Source: Altererythrobacter sp. ZODW24 (lineage in GTDB: Bacteria; Pseudomonadota; Alphaproteobacteria; Sphingomonadales; Sphingomonadaceae). From it: DNA of 64,000 bases. The DNA lies in NCBI RefSeq assembly GCF_003344885.1, contig NZ_CP031155.1:2435327-2499326 (forward strand), read 5' to 3'. The position numbers were made by a program, and so were the translations under genes. Numbering within the stretch: position 1 is the first letter of the stretch; each line of letters begins with the position of its first letter. Below the pieces are notes generated by a model. It was not told where the DNA came from. It saw only the letters and a list, made by a program, of their open reading frames with translations, and ran no database searches. Shown piece by piece: positions 56,695 to 64,000 of the stretch.

Positions 56695-58092
56695 ATGAAA
56701 TACCAATCAACCCGTGGCGGCGCAGAGGCGCTTTCATTCGAAGAAGTGACGTTGGCAGGCCTCGCGCCCGATGGCGGGCTGTATCTGCCGACGCAGTGGC
56801 CGCGCTTTAGTGAAGACGAGATCGCCGCGATGGCGGGCCTACCCTATGCGCAGCTGGCCCAGCGTGTGATGCAGCCATTTGTGGGCGACAGCCTGACGCC
56901 GGAAAAGCTGCTCGAACTATGCGAGCAAGCCTATGGCCGCTTTGCCCATGATGCGGTGACGCCGCTGGTTCAACTTGATAGCCAGCACTGGCTGCTTGAA
57001 CTGTTCCATGGTCCGACGCTGGCATTTAAGGACGTCGCGCTTCAGCTGCTCGGCCTGTTCTTTGAAGAGTTTTTGAGCCGCACGGGTGAACAGCTGACTA
57101 TCGTTGGCGCGACCAGTGGCGACACCGGATCGGCCGCGATTGACGGCGTTGTCGGCCGTGAGCGTGTTGATATCTTCATGCTCCATCCCGATGGCCGGAT
57201 CAGCGATGTTCAACGCCGTCAGATGACCACGGTAATTGCGCCCAACGTCCATAATATCGCTATTGATGGCAGTTTCGACGATGCGCAGGCATCGGTGAAG
57301 CGGATGTTCAACGATCCTGCAGTAACTGACCGGTTCAATATCGGTGCGGTAAATTCGATCAATTGGGCCCGCCTGATGGCGCAGGTAGTCTATTACTTTG
57401 CTTCCGCGCTGCAGCTTGGCGCGCCGAAGCGAAAAGTCGCATTCTCTGTACCGACGGGCAATTTCGGTGATGTGTTCGCCGGTTATGTGGCGGCGCAAAT
57501 GGGCCTGCCGATCGCAAAACTGGTTGTTGCCACCAACATCAACGACATTCTCCACCGGGCATTGTCCGAAGGCGATTATTCCGCTGGTACGGTCACGCCG
57601 ACATCCGCACCGTCGATGGACATTCAGGTCAGCTCTAACTTCGAGCGGCTGCTATTTGATCTGGGCGGACGTGACGGCGCAGCGATGGCTGCCCAAATGG
57701 CGGATTTTGAGAAGACCAAGGCGATGCGTCTGACCAATTCGCAGCAGGGCGGGGCGGCAGCGCTATTCACCAGCATTCGCTGCGACGAAACCGAGATGGC
57801 GCAGGCCATGCGCTGGGCAAACGAGCATGCGGGGCAGGTTGTCGATCCGCATACAGCCATCGGTCTGCATGCCGCACGAGCCATAGAATGGGATGCCGAT
57901 GTTCCGGTTGTGACATTGGCGACAGCGCATCCGGCGAAGTTCCGCGACGCTGTGGAACGCTCGACCGGTCAACGCCCGTCTTTGCCAAGCCGTGTCGGTG
58001 AGCTGTTCGAGCGAGAAGAGCGCTACACCACCCTGTCTGGCGATTACGAAGCGATCACCGAATTCGTCACCTCTAACGCGACGCCCAAGTAA
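56695..58092 (+). CDS. thrC: Threonine synthase
   Basis: PLP enzyme that converts O-phosphohomoserine to threonine. The 465-residue protein is of the longer type: MKYQSTRGGAEALSFEEVTL, LAPDGGLYLPTQWP, the PLP lysine in GPTLAFKDVALQLLG, VGATSGDTGSAAIDG, and SVPTGNFGDVFAGYVA. The start ATG 56695 is 13 bases after surf1; the thrC placement after the oxidase block is frequent in alphaproteobacteria. The stop shares a base with the methyltransferase start (TAATG). Confidence 0.96.
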   Translation: MKYQSTRGGAEALSFEEVTLAGLAPDGGLYLPTQWPRFSEDEIAAMAGLPYAQLAQRVMQPFVGDSLTPEKLLELCEQAYGRFAHDAVTPLVQLDSQHWLLELFHGPTLAFKDVALQLLGLFFEEFLSRTGEQLTIVGATSGDTGSAAIDGVVGRERVDIFMLHPDGRISDVQRRQMTTVIAPNVHNIAIDGSFDDAQASVKRMFNDPAVTDRFNIGAVNSINWARLMAQVVYYFASALQLGAPKRKVAFSVPTGNFGDVFAGYVAAQMGLPIAKLVVATNINDILHRALSEGDYSAGTVTPTSAPSMDIQVSSNFERLLFDLGGRDGAAMAAQMADFEKTKAMRLTNSQQGGAAALFTSIRCDETEMAQAMRWANEHAGQVVDPHTAIGLHAARAIEWDADVPVVTLATAHPAKFRDAVERSTGQRPSLPSRVGELFEREERYTTLSGDYEAITEFVTSNATPK

Positions 58093-58976
58093 TGGCGGAG
58101 CTGATTACCCAACCAGTGGTTATGACCGGCGAGGGCTGGGCTGATTACCGCCTTCTCGACAGCGGCAATGGCCGCAAGCTTGAGCAATATGGCGAGCGCC
58201 GCTTCATCCGCCCTGAAGCGCAAGCCATGTGGTCACCGCGCCTGTCCGAATGGGATGCTTCGGGTGAATTCGTGCCCGGCTCTGACGAAGATGGCGGCGG
58301 CCGCTGGCACCATGCCGAACGCGTCCCCAGCGGGTGGCCGATCGGCTGGCGCGATGTGCGCTTTGTGGCGCAATGTACACCCTTCCGGCACCTTGGCTTC
58401 TTCCCCGACATGGCGCCCGTTTGGGATTGGATGCGCGAACAGCTCGCGGGCAAACCCAATGCGACGTCGCTTAATCTGTTCGGTTATACCGGTGTCGGCA
58501 GCCTCGCGCTGAGCGAGTGCGGCCCCGTCACCCATGTTGATGCATCGAAGAAGTCAGTGAACCAAGGGAAAGACAATGCGGCTCTTTCCAAGATGGAAGA
58601 CCGCACGATCCGCTGGATTGTCGATGATGCAGCCAAGTTTACCGCCCGCGAAGTGCGGCGTGAGAAGCGCTACGACGGGATCATCCTAGATCCACCGAAA
58701 TTCGGGCGTGGTCCGGGTGGCGAGGTTTGGCGTATCGAGGCCGGACTGCCTGACCTAGTCGGCGATTGCCGCGCTCTGCTGGATGAGGACAGCAAGTTCC
58801 TGTTCCTCACCGCCTATGCCGTCCGCATGTCCAGCCTCGCACTTGGCGGATTACTGGCGGAAAAGCTCAAAGGTCTGCCCGGCAAGATCGAACATGGCGA
58901 ATTGGCTGTGCGTGAATATGGCGATGATGGCCGCTTGCTACCAACCGCGATCTTCGCGCGCTGGAGCAATGGCTGA
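58092..58976 (+). CDS. Class I SAM-dependent methyltransferase (COG1092-like)
   Basis: Predicted methyltransferase of 294 residues. The SAM-binding region SLNLFGYTGVGSLAL, the acidic end of the second strand (VTHVDASKKSV) and the catalytic-type motif IILDPPKFGRGPGGEVW resemble the RlmI/COG1092 group of RNA cytosine-C5 methyltransferases. The PUA domain and the catalytic Cys context of RlmI are not obvious, so the substrate is uncertain. It is coupled to thrC (TAATG) and to the lipoprotein gene that follows (TGATG). Confidence 0.85.
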   Translation: MAELITQPVVMTGEGWADYRLLDSGNGRKLEQYGERRFIRPEAQAMWSPRLSEWDASGEFVPGSDEDGGGRWHHAERVPSGWPIGWRDVRFVAQCTPFRHLGFFPDMAPVWDWMREQLAGKPNATSLNLFGYTGVGSLALSECGPVTHVDASKKSVNQGKDNAALSKMEDRTIRWIVDDAAKFTAREVRREKRYDGIILDPPKFGRGPGGEVWRIEAGLPDLVGDCRALLDEDSKFLFLTAYAVRMSSLALGGLLAEKLKGLPGKIEHGELAVREYGDDGRLLPTAIFARWSNG

Positions 58977-59431
58977 TGAAGTTTGCAGGGTACCTGTTGT
59001 GCGCTTCGTTGATTACCCTTCAGGGATGCAATCAGGCGTCGCAACCTGAGACGCCATCGGCAGCTTCAACTGAGCTTGCACAGGCATCCGCGCTGCCACT
59101 CCCGGTCGTTACCTCTAACACGCGGATGTGGGTGGCCGATCTCCCTCTTTGCGCCGATACGGTTGACGATGCGTCGATAGAGGTCGTTGAAATGCGGCGC
59201 TTCGATGGAAACGACTATTTCCTGAACTTGCGTTTGACCCCTGAAGCGGGGCGTAAGTTTGCGGAAATGACTGCCGCTATGGTGGGCGAGGAATTACCGA
59301 TCATGTTGGCAGGCGAAGTGCTTATCTCACCTAGAGTTAATGAACCGATTTTGGGCGGTACTTTGCAGATTTCCGGTGGCAAAGAAGAGCTCGAACGCGC
59401 GCTTGAGGCGCTTGATGAAGCCTGTCGCTGA
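58976..59431 (+). CDS. Lipoprotein with SecD P1-head-like domain
   Basis: Lipoprotein of 151 residues: signal KFAGYLLCASLITLQGC with lipid Cys at about 18, a Ser/Ala-rich linker, a Cys-bearing segment (DLPLCADTVDD), and a domain whose sequence LRLTPEAGRKFAEMT, VLISPRVNEPILGG, TLQISGG closely follows the first periplasmic head region of SecD (LTPEGA-KF-E-T, VISAPVVREPILGG, QISG). SecD itself is a large membrane protein, so this is a stand-alone head. Function unknown. Confidence 0.75.
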   Translation: MKFAGYLLCASLITLQGCNQASQPETPSAASTELAQASALPLPVVTSNTRMWVADLPLCADTVDDASIEVVEMRRFDGNDYFLNLRLTPEAGRKFAEMTAAMVGEELPIMLAGEVLISPRVNEPILGGTLQISGGKEELERALEALDEACR

Positions 59432-59466
59432 CCGCGGCGTGGCGAGATTATACGAGAAGGAATGAC

Positions 59467-59838
59467 ATGGCGGATAGCCTAATCCTCGAAGTTGCCGAAC
59501 TCGAACATGATGTCCTGACCGGCATTTATTCGGAGGAAACCGGGAAGGCGCAGCCGCTGCGTTTCACCATTCAGGCCGAGATGAAGCTGCTTGACCACTA
59601 TGATGCGGATATGCCGCTCACGGCGAGCAAGAATTATATGGATTTGAAAGATGCTGCGACCAGTGCTTTGCCGGCAGGTGTCCATTTCAAGCTGATTGAA
59701 GCGGTGGCTGACTACATCTGCCAGACTTTGTTCGTTCAGGACGAACGCGTACTCTCCGTGACAGTCAAAATCGTTAAACTCGCCATTGCTGAGCATGACG
59801 AGCAGATCGGTATCACTTTGCGGCGTGAGCGGCGCTGA
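59467..59838 (+). CDS. folB: Dihydroneopterin aldolase family protein
   Basis: Protein of 123 residues with the FolB/FolX fold: LEVAELEHDVLTGIYSEETGKAQPLRFTI at the start, LTASKNYMDLKDAA in the middle, KLIEAVADYICQTLF and the closing VTVKIVKLAIAEHDEQIGITLRRER. The usual active-site Glu near the start and a Lys in the late strand (KIVKLAI) are present, so folate-pathway aldolase activity is likely, though an epimerase is possible. ATG 59467 follows AGAAGGAATG. Confidence 0.85.
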   Translation: MADSLILEVAELEHDVLTGIYSEETGKAQPLRFTIQAEMKLLDHYDADMPLTASKNYMDLKDAATSALPAGVHFKLIEAVADYICQTLFVQDERVLSVTVKIVKLAIAEHDEQIGITLRRERR

Positions 59839-59843
59839 TCGCT

Positions 59844-60179
59844 ATGCAAACCGTTTTGCGGATTGAAGAATTGCCGGAAGAGGCGCTGGAAGCCGCTGCG
59901 CTGTTCTATGCGGAGCATGTGCCGGCGCTGCGCGAAGCGCTGTCGGGCGAAGCTGGATCGCTGGTGGTCGTTATGCCCGCAGCAGCGCATGACCATGCTG
60001 CTTGGCGAAGAGCTGCTGTGCAGGATCTTGCCCGCGAGGCAGCCCCCAAGCGGGTAAATTTCGCGTCTGGTGATAATGCCGATGCCATGACTGCCACGCT
60101 TGAATATCTGGCAAACGCACCGGGCGTTACGGGGCAACTGCTACCGGTGGATGGCGCAGCCGCGACAATTACGCCATGA
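59844..60179 (+). CDS. Short Rossmann-fold-like protein (SDR C-terminal remnant)
   Basis: Protein of 111 residues, too short for a whole dehydrogenase. Its end, LEYLANAPGVTGQLLPVDGA, matches the closing strand and loop of short-chain dehydrogenases (VTGQ-PVDGG), and the middle VVVMPAAAHDHAAWRRAAVQD alternates like an alpha/beta fold. The N-terminal glycine loop is absent, so it should not bind NAD(P) normally. The gene begins 5 bases after folB, so linkage to pterin metabolism is possible. Confidence 0.6.
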   Translation: MQTVLRIEELPEEALEAAALFYAEHVPALREALSGEAGSLVVVMPAAAHDHAAWRRAAVQDLAREAAPKRVNFASGDNADAMTATLEYLANAPGVTGQLLPVDGAAATITP

Positions 60180-60186
60180 TGCCCCG

Positions 60187-61203
60187 GTGAGCGCAACACC
60201 ACCTTCTTCGGCCCCACTCATCGACCGCTATCAGCGGCACGTCAGCTATCTGCGGTTGTCGGTCACCGACCGCTGCGATCTGCGCTGCACCTATTGTATG
60301 CCTGAGCGGATGACCTTTCTGCCCAAAGCGGAAGTGCTGACGCTCGACGAACTCTATCAAATGTCACTAGGCTTTATGGCTCGTGGCATCCGCAAGATCC
60401 GTTTGACCGGCGGTGAGCCTCTGGTGCGGCGCGATATGATTGATCTTGTGCGTTCGCTTGGCCGCCATATCGGGGAAGAGCTCGACGAGCTGACCATGAC
60501 CACCAACGGCATGCAGCTCGCGGCCTATGCCCAGGACCTTGCCAGCGCTGGGATCCGCCGGATCAATGTCTCGCTCGATACGCTGGACCGTGACCGCTTC
60601 GCCAAACTCGCGCGGCGTGATGGGTTGCCGCAGGTGCTTGAAGGTATTGCTGCGGCCAAGGCTGCGGGCTTGGCGGTTAAGCTCAATACGGTGGCGCTTA
60701 AGGGCGTGAATGAAGACGAGATTGGCGCGCTGATGCGGTGGGCGCATGGCGAGGGTCATGAGATGACGCTGATCGAGGTCATGCCGCTCGGCGAGGTCGA
60801 TGGCGACAGGACTGACCATTATCTGCCGCTCACCGCTGTGCAAGATGGCTTGAGTGCGCAGTTCTCGCTGACGCCCAATGGGCACCGCACTGGCGGTCCG
60901 GCGCGCTATTTCGATGTTGCCGAAACCGGCGGCAGGCTGGGCATGATTACGCCGCTGACAAACAACTTCTGCGATGGTTGCAACCGCGTGCGGGTGACCG
61001 CCACTGGCCAGCTTTATCCGTGTTTGGGCGGAAGTGAGCGGGTCGATATTCGCGCAGCGTTGCGCTCGGATGATCCCGATACCCAGCTTGAGCAAGCGCT
61101 CAATGAGGCAATGCGAATCAAGCCCGAACGTCACCATTTCCGCATTGATGAGGCAGGGGAAGAGCCAGCCCAGCCGCGCCATATGTCGATGACGGGGGGC
61201 TAG
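60187..61203 (+). CDS. moaA: GTP 3',8-cyclase MoaA
   Basis: Radical SAM enzyme that begins molybdenum cofactor synthesis by rearranging GTP to 3',8-cyclo-GTP. The protein is about 338 residues from GTG 60187. The N-terminal SAM cluster motif is TDRCDLRCTYCMPERM, followed by LTGGEPLVRRD, and the C-terminal second iron-sulfur site in NFCDGCNRVRVTATGQLYPCLGG. The conserved GG tail (MSMTGG) is present, needed for activity. An in-frame earlier start to 60100 overlaps the previous gene and is unlikely. Confidence 0.96.
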   Translation: MSATPPSSAPLIDRYQRHVSYLRLSVTDRCDLRCTYCMPERMTFLPKAEVLTLDELYQMSLGFMARGIRKIRLTGGEPLVRRDMIDLVRSLGRHIGEELDELTMTTNGMQLAAYAQDLASAGIRRINVSLDTLDRDRFAKLARRDGLPQVLEGIAAAKAAGLAVKLNTVALKGVNEDEIGALMRWAHGEGHEMTLIEVMPLGEVDGDRTDHYLPLTAVQDGLSAQFSLTPNGHRTGGPARYFDVAETGGRLGMITPLTNNFCDGCNRVRVTATGQLYPCLGGSERVDIRAALRSDDPDTQLEQALNEAMRIKPERHHFRIDEAGEEPAQPRHMSMTGG

Positions 61204-61206
61204 CCT

Positions 61207-61449
61207 ATGGCTATTCGCATATTGTTTCTCGGGCCGCTCGCGGACTTGGCCGGTGAGCAGGAGCGTGAAGTAGCAGGCCCGCTCGATTGGGATGGCCTGT
61301 TGGCGCTTGCCGGACCGGAAGTTGCCGAGGAATTGCAGATGGACCGCGTCAACGTGGCTTGTGCTGGCAAAGTGCTTGCTGACAAGACCATGCTGGCAGC
61401 AGCCGACGGCGATGAAATCGCACTGCTGCCTCCCGTAAGCGGAGGCTGA
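61207..61449 (+). CDS. moaD: Molybdopterin synthase sulfur carrier subunit MoaD
   Basis: Ubiquitin-like sulfur carrier of 80 residues: RILFLGPLADLAGEQEREV at the start, DRVNVACAGKVLADKTMLAAADGDEIALLPPVSGG at the end. The C-terminal Gly-Gly receives the thiocarboxylate. It lies between moaA and moaE with gaps of 3 and 8 bases, so subunits are made together. Confidence 0.93.
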   Translation: MAIRILFLGPLADLAGEQEREVAGPLDWDGLLALAGPEVAEELQMDRVNVACAGKVLADKTMLAAADGDEIALLPPVSGG

Positions 61450-61457
61450 GACGCCCG

Positions 61458-61904
61458 ATGCGCGATATTCGCCTGCTGACCGAGATGTTCATTCCCGGCA
61501 CGTTGATCGGCCCATTCTCCGGCGCGAATCCCGGTCTTGGCGGCATCTGCACCTTCGTGGGTGAAGTGCGCCCCGAGGGCGGCGTCGAGGCTCTTGAACT
61601 CACTCATTACGAACCGATCACGTTGCCCGGCATGCATGATCTTGCGGATCAGGCCTTGGCCCGGTTCGATCTGATGGGCCTGCTGATGGTCCACCGGGTC
61701 GGGCAATTATGGCCGGGTGAACCCATCGTTTGCGTATCGGCGGCGGCCAAGCACCGGCGCGGGGCCATTGATGCGGTCGATTTCTGCATGGATCATCTCA
61801 AAAGCCGCGCATGGTTCTGGAAACGCGAGAAACGCGCCGGCGAATGGCACTGGATTGAGCCTCGCGCAGAGGATTACGCGGATCTCTCCAGATGGGACAA
61901 TTGA
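61458..61904 (+). CDS. moaE: Molybdopterin synthase catalytic subunit MoaE
   Basis: Large subunit of molybdopterin synthase, which with MoaD adds the dithiolene sulfurs to precursor Z. The 148-residue protein has GGICTFVGEVRPEG, LELTHYEPI, HRVGQLWPGEPIVCVSAAAKHRRGAIDA and the late LKSRAWFWKREKRAGEWHWIEP with the catalytic Lys region. It ends the moa run. Confidence 0.95.
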   Translation: MRDIRLLTEMFIPGTLIGPFSGANPGLGGICTFVGEVRPEGGVEALELTHYEPITLPGMHDLADQALARFDLMGLLMVHRVGQLWPGEPIVCVSAAAKHRRGAIDAVDFCMDHLKSRAWFWKREKRAGEWHWIEPRAEDYADLSRWDN

Positions 61905-61914
61905 TCGGCTAGAT

Positions 61915-61928
61915 TTGATCTCGATCAA
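61915..61928 (+). promoter_or_regulatory. Perfect FNR box TTGAT-N4-ATCAA
   Basis: TTGATCTCGATCAA is an exact match to the FNR/FnrL consensus TTGAT-N4-ATCAA. It lies 54 bases before the ATG of the small membrane protein at 61982. The FNR-type regulator gene itself is the next but one gene, on the opposite strand. Oxygen-responsive control of 61982 (or overlap with moaE read-through) is inferred. Confidence 0.7.
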
Positions 61929-61981
61929 GGCATAAGGCGAATCGCGGCGGCATAAGAGGGCATCAAAGAGGAGAAGCCCCC

Positions 61982-62410
61982 ATGTCACAGACCCAGACCC
62001 GCGAAGTAATTGCCGACAAGGCGACCATCCATTCCGACGTGGTTCTAAAAAAGACGCCGAAGATTGACCGCAGCTTCGAACTGCCGCGCGGCCTCTATGT
62101 GACTATGGGGGCGTGCTATCTCGGCTTCCTCGCAATCATGGCTTTGGCTGTGTCGACCCCAGGCCTGATCATGCCCATGGCGATAATTGTTGTATTCATC
62201 GGAATGTTCTTTGCAGTCCCCGGTATGATGCTGCGTCAAACTCCGAAGGCAGACAAATTCGTGAAGAGCTGGGGGCAGCTCATGTCACGCGGCATCGATA
62301 CCAACACCGGACGCCTCGCAGGCTCCGAAGCTGCGGTGCAGATGCTGATCCTCCCGGTGCTCATCGTAGGGTGGGGGCTCGCGATGGCAGTGATTATCGC
62401 TCTGGTCTGA
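61982..62410 (+). CDS. Small membrane protein, FNR-box gene
   Basis: Protein of 142 residues with an N-terminal soluble stretch (about 1-38), two closely spaced helices (about 40-60 and 63-85, GLYVTMGACYLGFLAIMALAV and IMPMAIIVVFIGMFFAVPGM), an amphipathic segment and a final helix (MLILPVLIVGWGLAMAVIIALV). GAGAAGCCCCC precedes the ATG. I do not recognise the family. Position behind a perfect FNR box, and next to the regulator, points to low-oxygen expression. Confidence 0.75.
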   Translation: MSQTQTREVIADKATIHSDVVLKKTPKIDRSFELPRGLYVTMGACYLGFLAIMALAVSTPGLIMPMAIIVVFIGMFFAVPGMMLRQTPKADKFVKSWGQLMSRGIDTNTGRLAGSEAAVQMLILPVLIVGWGLAMAVIIALV

Positions 62411-62418
62411 GCGTTTAA

Positions 62419-63099
62419 TCAAACCGGTGAGAGAAGCGCGGGGTCGACCAGTTCGATCCCGCGCGAACCGTTGCGGCGGATCGCCCCGGCTTTTTCCAAA
62501 CGGGTGATCTGGCGGCTGACGGTTTCAATTGTCAGCCCAAGCATATTCGCCATATCTCCCCGGCTGAGCGGTAGATCGAAGTGATCGGCCGGATGGCAGG
62601 GAGACGAGCTGGCGGCATTGGCCAGTGCCAATAGGAACGAACCGACTTTCCCGGCGGCGCTATGTTTACCGGCCAGTTCCATCAATTCGCGGCTGGCATG
62701 TAAATCTTCTTGCGAGCGACGCAGCAGTGCGCGGCTTAGCGCCGGATACCGCTCGATTGCGCCCTCGAGATCTACCTTGGCAAAGGTGCAGAGCTTACTG
62801 TCGGTGAGGGCCACCACATCATGATGGGCAAATGGTGAGAACAGTTCACCGATAAAGCCCGATGGGTGGACGAGCGCCAAAATGCGTTCGTTCCCGTCTA
62901 CGTCTGTTGAACATACCTTCAACGCGCCCGTGACCAGCGTTGCGCAGGCGGCATCTTCGTCGCCTGCGGCAAAAAACATTTCGCCGCGTTTGAGGTTGCG
63001 TGTTCGGCCGGCAGCGGAAAGCACCTCGTGCTCATCCTCGGTCAGAACCGAGCAGGCGGCGCTGTCACGGACGGGGCAGGTGGCGCAAGCGAGGCTCAT
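62419..63099 (-). CDS. fnrL: FNR-type oxygen-sensing transcription regulator
   Basis: Crp/Fnr regulator of 226 residues. Cys5, Cys8 and Cys16 (ACATCPVRDSAAC) with Cys104 in SKLCTF are the four Cys expected to hold an oxygen-labile [4Fe-4S] cluster. The cyclic-nucleotide-like beta-roll (LVTGALKVCSTDVDGNERILALVHPSGFIGE) and dimer helix follow. The recognition helix LTIETVSRQITRLEKAGAI contains E--SR, the FNR pattern that reads TTGAT. Its stop is 8 bases from the convergent membrane gene. Confidence 0.9.
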   Translation of the reverse strand: MSLACATCPVRDSAACSVLTEDEHEVLSAAGRTRNLKRGEMFFAAGDEDAACATLVTGALKVCSTDVDGNERILALVHPSGFIGELFSPFAHHDVVALTDSKLCTFAKVDLEGAIERYPALSRALLRRSQEDLHASRELMELAGKHSAAGKVGSFLLALANAASSSPCHPADHFDLPLSRGDMANMLGLTIETVSRQITRLEKAGAIRRNGSRGIELVDPALLSPV

Positions 63100-63106
63100 T
63101 GGAAGC

Positions 63107-63619
63107 TCACCTTACGCTCTGCCCGCGAAGTCTTGCGAGTACCGCGTCTTCTTCAGCGATCAGGCCCAGAACTTCACTGCGGGCCGCTGTGATCGAATCC
63201 AATTGCTGCGCTTCCAGTCGGGCATCAACATAGACCGATTCGATATCGGCTAGGGCAACGGCGGCGCGGCTGCGAATCGATTCGAGATCGGACAGCGCGA
63301 CTTGAGCCGAGGCCCAGCTATCGCTGGCGACTGACGATCTGTTGGCTGAGGAAACAACTCGTGATGTCTTGGGGACCGCTCGTTCGAATTCTGCATGGAT
63401 TGCGGTGGCGGATGCGGTCAAATCTGCAAGACGCCGAATTGTATCTGCGCTGGGCGCTGCCACCGGGGTGGGTAGCGCGGATTCACCCGTGTCGACGGGG
63501 TCAAATGATCCCTGCACACGCTCCACATCACGGATTTCGAGCGAGGGATAGCGGTCTCCGCTTCCGGCGCAGGCGCTTAGGGAAAATAGGGAAATTGCAA
63601 TGACGGCTTTACGTATCAT
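63107..63619 (-). CDS. Predicted lipoprotein, unknown function
   Basis: Lipoprotein of about 170 residues: MIRKAVIAISLFSLSACAG with lipid Cys near 17, then SLEIRDVERVQGSF, a helical region (ADTIRRLADLTASATAIHAEFERAV) and a coiled-coil-like C-terminus (AQVALSDLESIRSRAAVALADIESVYVDARLEAQQLDSI). The helical heptad pattern suggests a periplasmic coiled coil. ATG 63619 is chosen for the signal peptide. It ends 7 bases before the FNR gene on the same strand, so they may be co-transcribed. Confidence 0.7.
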   Translation of the reverse strand: MIRKAVIAISLFSLSACAGSGDRYPSLEIRDVERVQGSFDPVDTGESALPTPVAAPSADTIRRLADLTASATAIHAEFERAVPKTSRVVSSANRSSVASDSWASAQVALSDLESIRSRAAVALADIESVYVDARLEAQQLDSITAARSEVLGLIAEEDAVLARLRGQSVR

Positions 63620-63835
63620 AGAAACCGCCATAGCAGCTTGCGCAACGCTTGCCAGCAAGACGAAAAAATCAACTGCTAAAACCGGTCACTAAAGTTGACA
63701 GGTCAGGCAGGTTCGCTTAACGGCTCCCATCTTTCCGGCACCCTTTGCGGGCCGCCGGCGCATTGTCTATGTAAAGCCTTCGCAAGATGGCGATGCCGGA
63801 TGATGCGACACACGACAATGAACGGATAGAACACC

Positions 63836-64000
63836 ATGTTCGCAGTAGTGCGCACTGGCGGCAAACAGTATCGGGTTGCTGCCGGAGACAAAATCGCGGT
63901 TGAAAAGCTTGCTGGCGAAGCAGGCGATACCATTTCGCTGGGCGACGTTTTGATGGCAGGCGATGCCGACGGCGTTAAGGATGCGGCCAAGGTCGCAGTC
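63836..64000 (+). CDS. rplU: 50S ribosomal protein L21 (C-terminus outside window)
   Basis: First 55 residues of L21: [19 protein letters not shown] and [21 protein letters not shown] are the family start. The rest of the protein, usually about 100 residues, and probably rpmA lie beyond the right edge. Upstream, TTGACA (63695-63700), 16 bases, TTAACG (63717-63722) is a weak promoter candidate, which would give a leader of roughly 110 bases. This is the only support for it. Confidence 0.9.
   Translation, partial: MFAVVRTGGKQYRVAAGDKIAVEKLAGEAGDTISLGDVLMAGDADGVKDAAKVAV

Overview
The window reads as chromosomal DNA of an alphaproteobacterium, most likely a sphingomonad of the Erythrobacteraceae type. 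This is inferred from gene content and order: a coxB-coxA-ctaB-ctaG-coxC-DUF983-surf1-thrC block, tsaD-gpsA facing hemC-hemD plus a Mic60-like gene, an argH-lipoprotein-lysA run with a TlpA-like gene facing it, a serC leader hairpin array, and hisZ next to purA. GC is moderately high. Genes are densely packed, with many ATGA/GTGA/TTGA/TGATG overlaps. I see no insertion sequence, prophage, CRISPR array or rRNA operon, and no gene-free stretch longer than 300 bases.

1-13.3 kb: a nucleoside transporter cut by the left edge, a queuosine-precursor transporter and a DUF819 membrane protein. Then a long minus-strand run: acetyl-CoA synthetase, glutaryl-CoA dehydrogenase, a small envelope operon (OmpA-like, 35-residue membrane peptide, membrane-anchored helix-hairpin-helix protein), a von Willebrand lipoprotein, a polysaccharide flippase, gpsA and tsaD.

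13.3-22 kb: hemC-hemD-Mic60-like on the plus strand, a UbiH-type hydroxylase, dsbD, a lipoprotein overlapping the 3' end of dsbD, and uvrB.

22-28.9 kb: a DUF3617 lipoprotein, then the cluster of circularly permuted ATP-grasp, alpha-E, transglutaminase-like and Anbu (proteasome-like) genes, headed by an alpha/beta hydrolase. A LuxR-type regulator with an atypical receiver and an extensin-like protein follow.

29-37.3 kb: a serC leader, serC, serA, hisZ, purA, an L,D-transpeptidase lipoprotein, an ECF sigma factor with its DUF6768 partner, a divergent winged-helix regulator, and tRNA-Val(UAC).

37.3-50 kb: TlpA-like/argH with overlapping divergent starts, lysA, a siroheme-synthase relative with a vestigial methyltransferase end, and tandem hotdog thioesterases. 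Next comes an unrecognised three-gene cassette (56-residue peptide plus two cupin-like proteins, 42548-44605), which I rate the best candidate for an undescribed system. A minus-strand operon pyrE-pdxJ-acpS-lepB-AI-2E transporter-DUF3089-ruvX closes the region.

50-64 kb: the aa3 cytochrome oxidase operon with its assembly factors, thrC, a methyltransferase, a lipoprotein resembling the SecD P1 head, folB, a short Rossmann-like protein, moaA-moaD-moaE, a perfect FNR box before a small membrane protein, an FNR-type regulator, a lipoprotein and the start of rplU, cut by the right edge.
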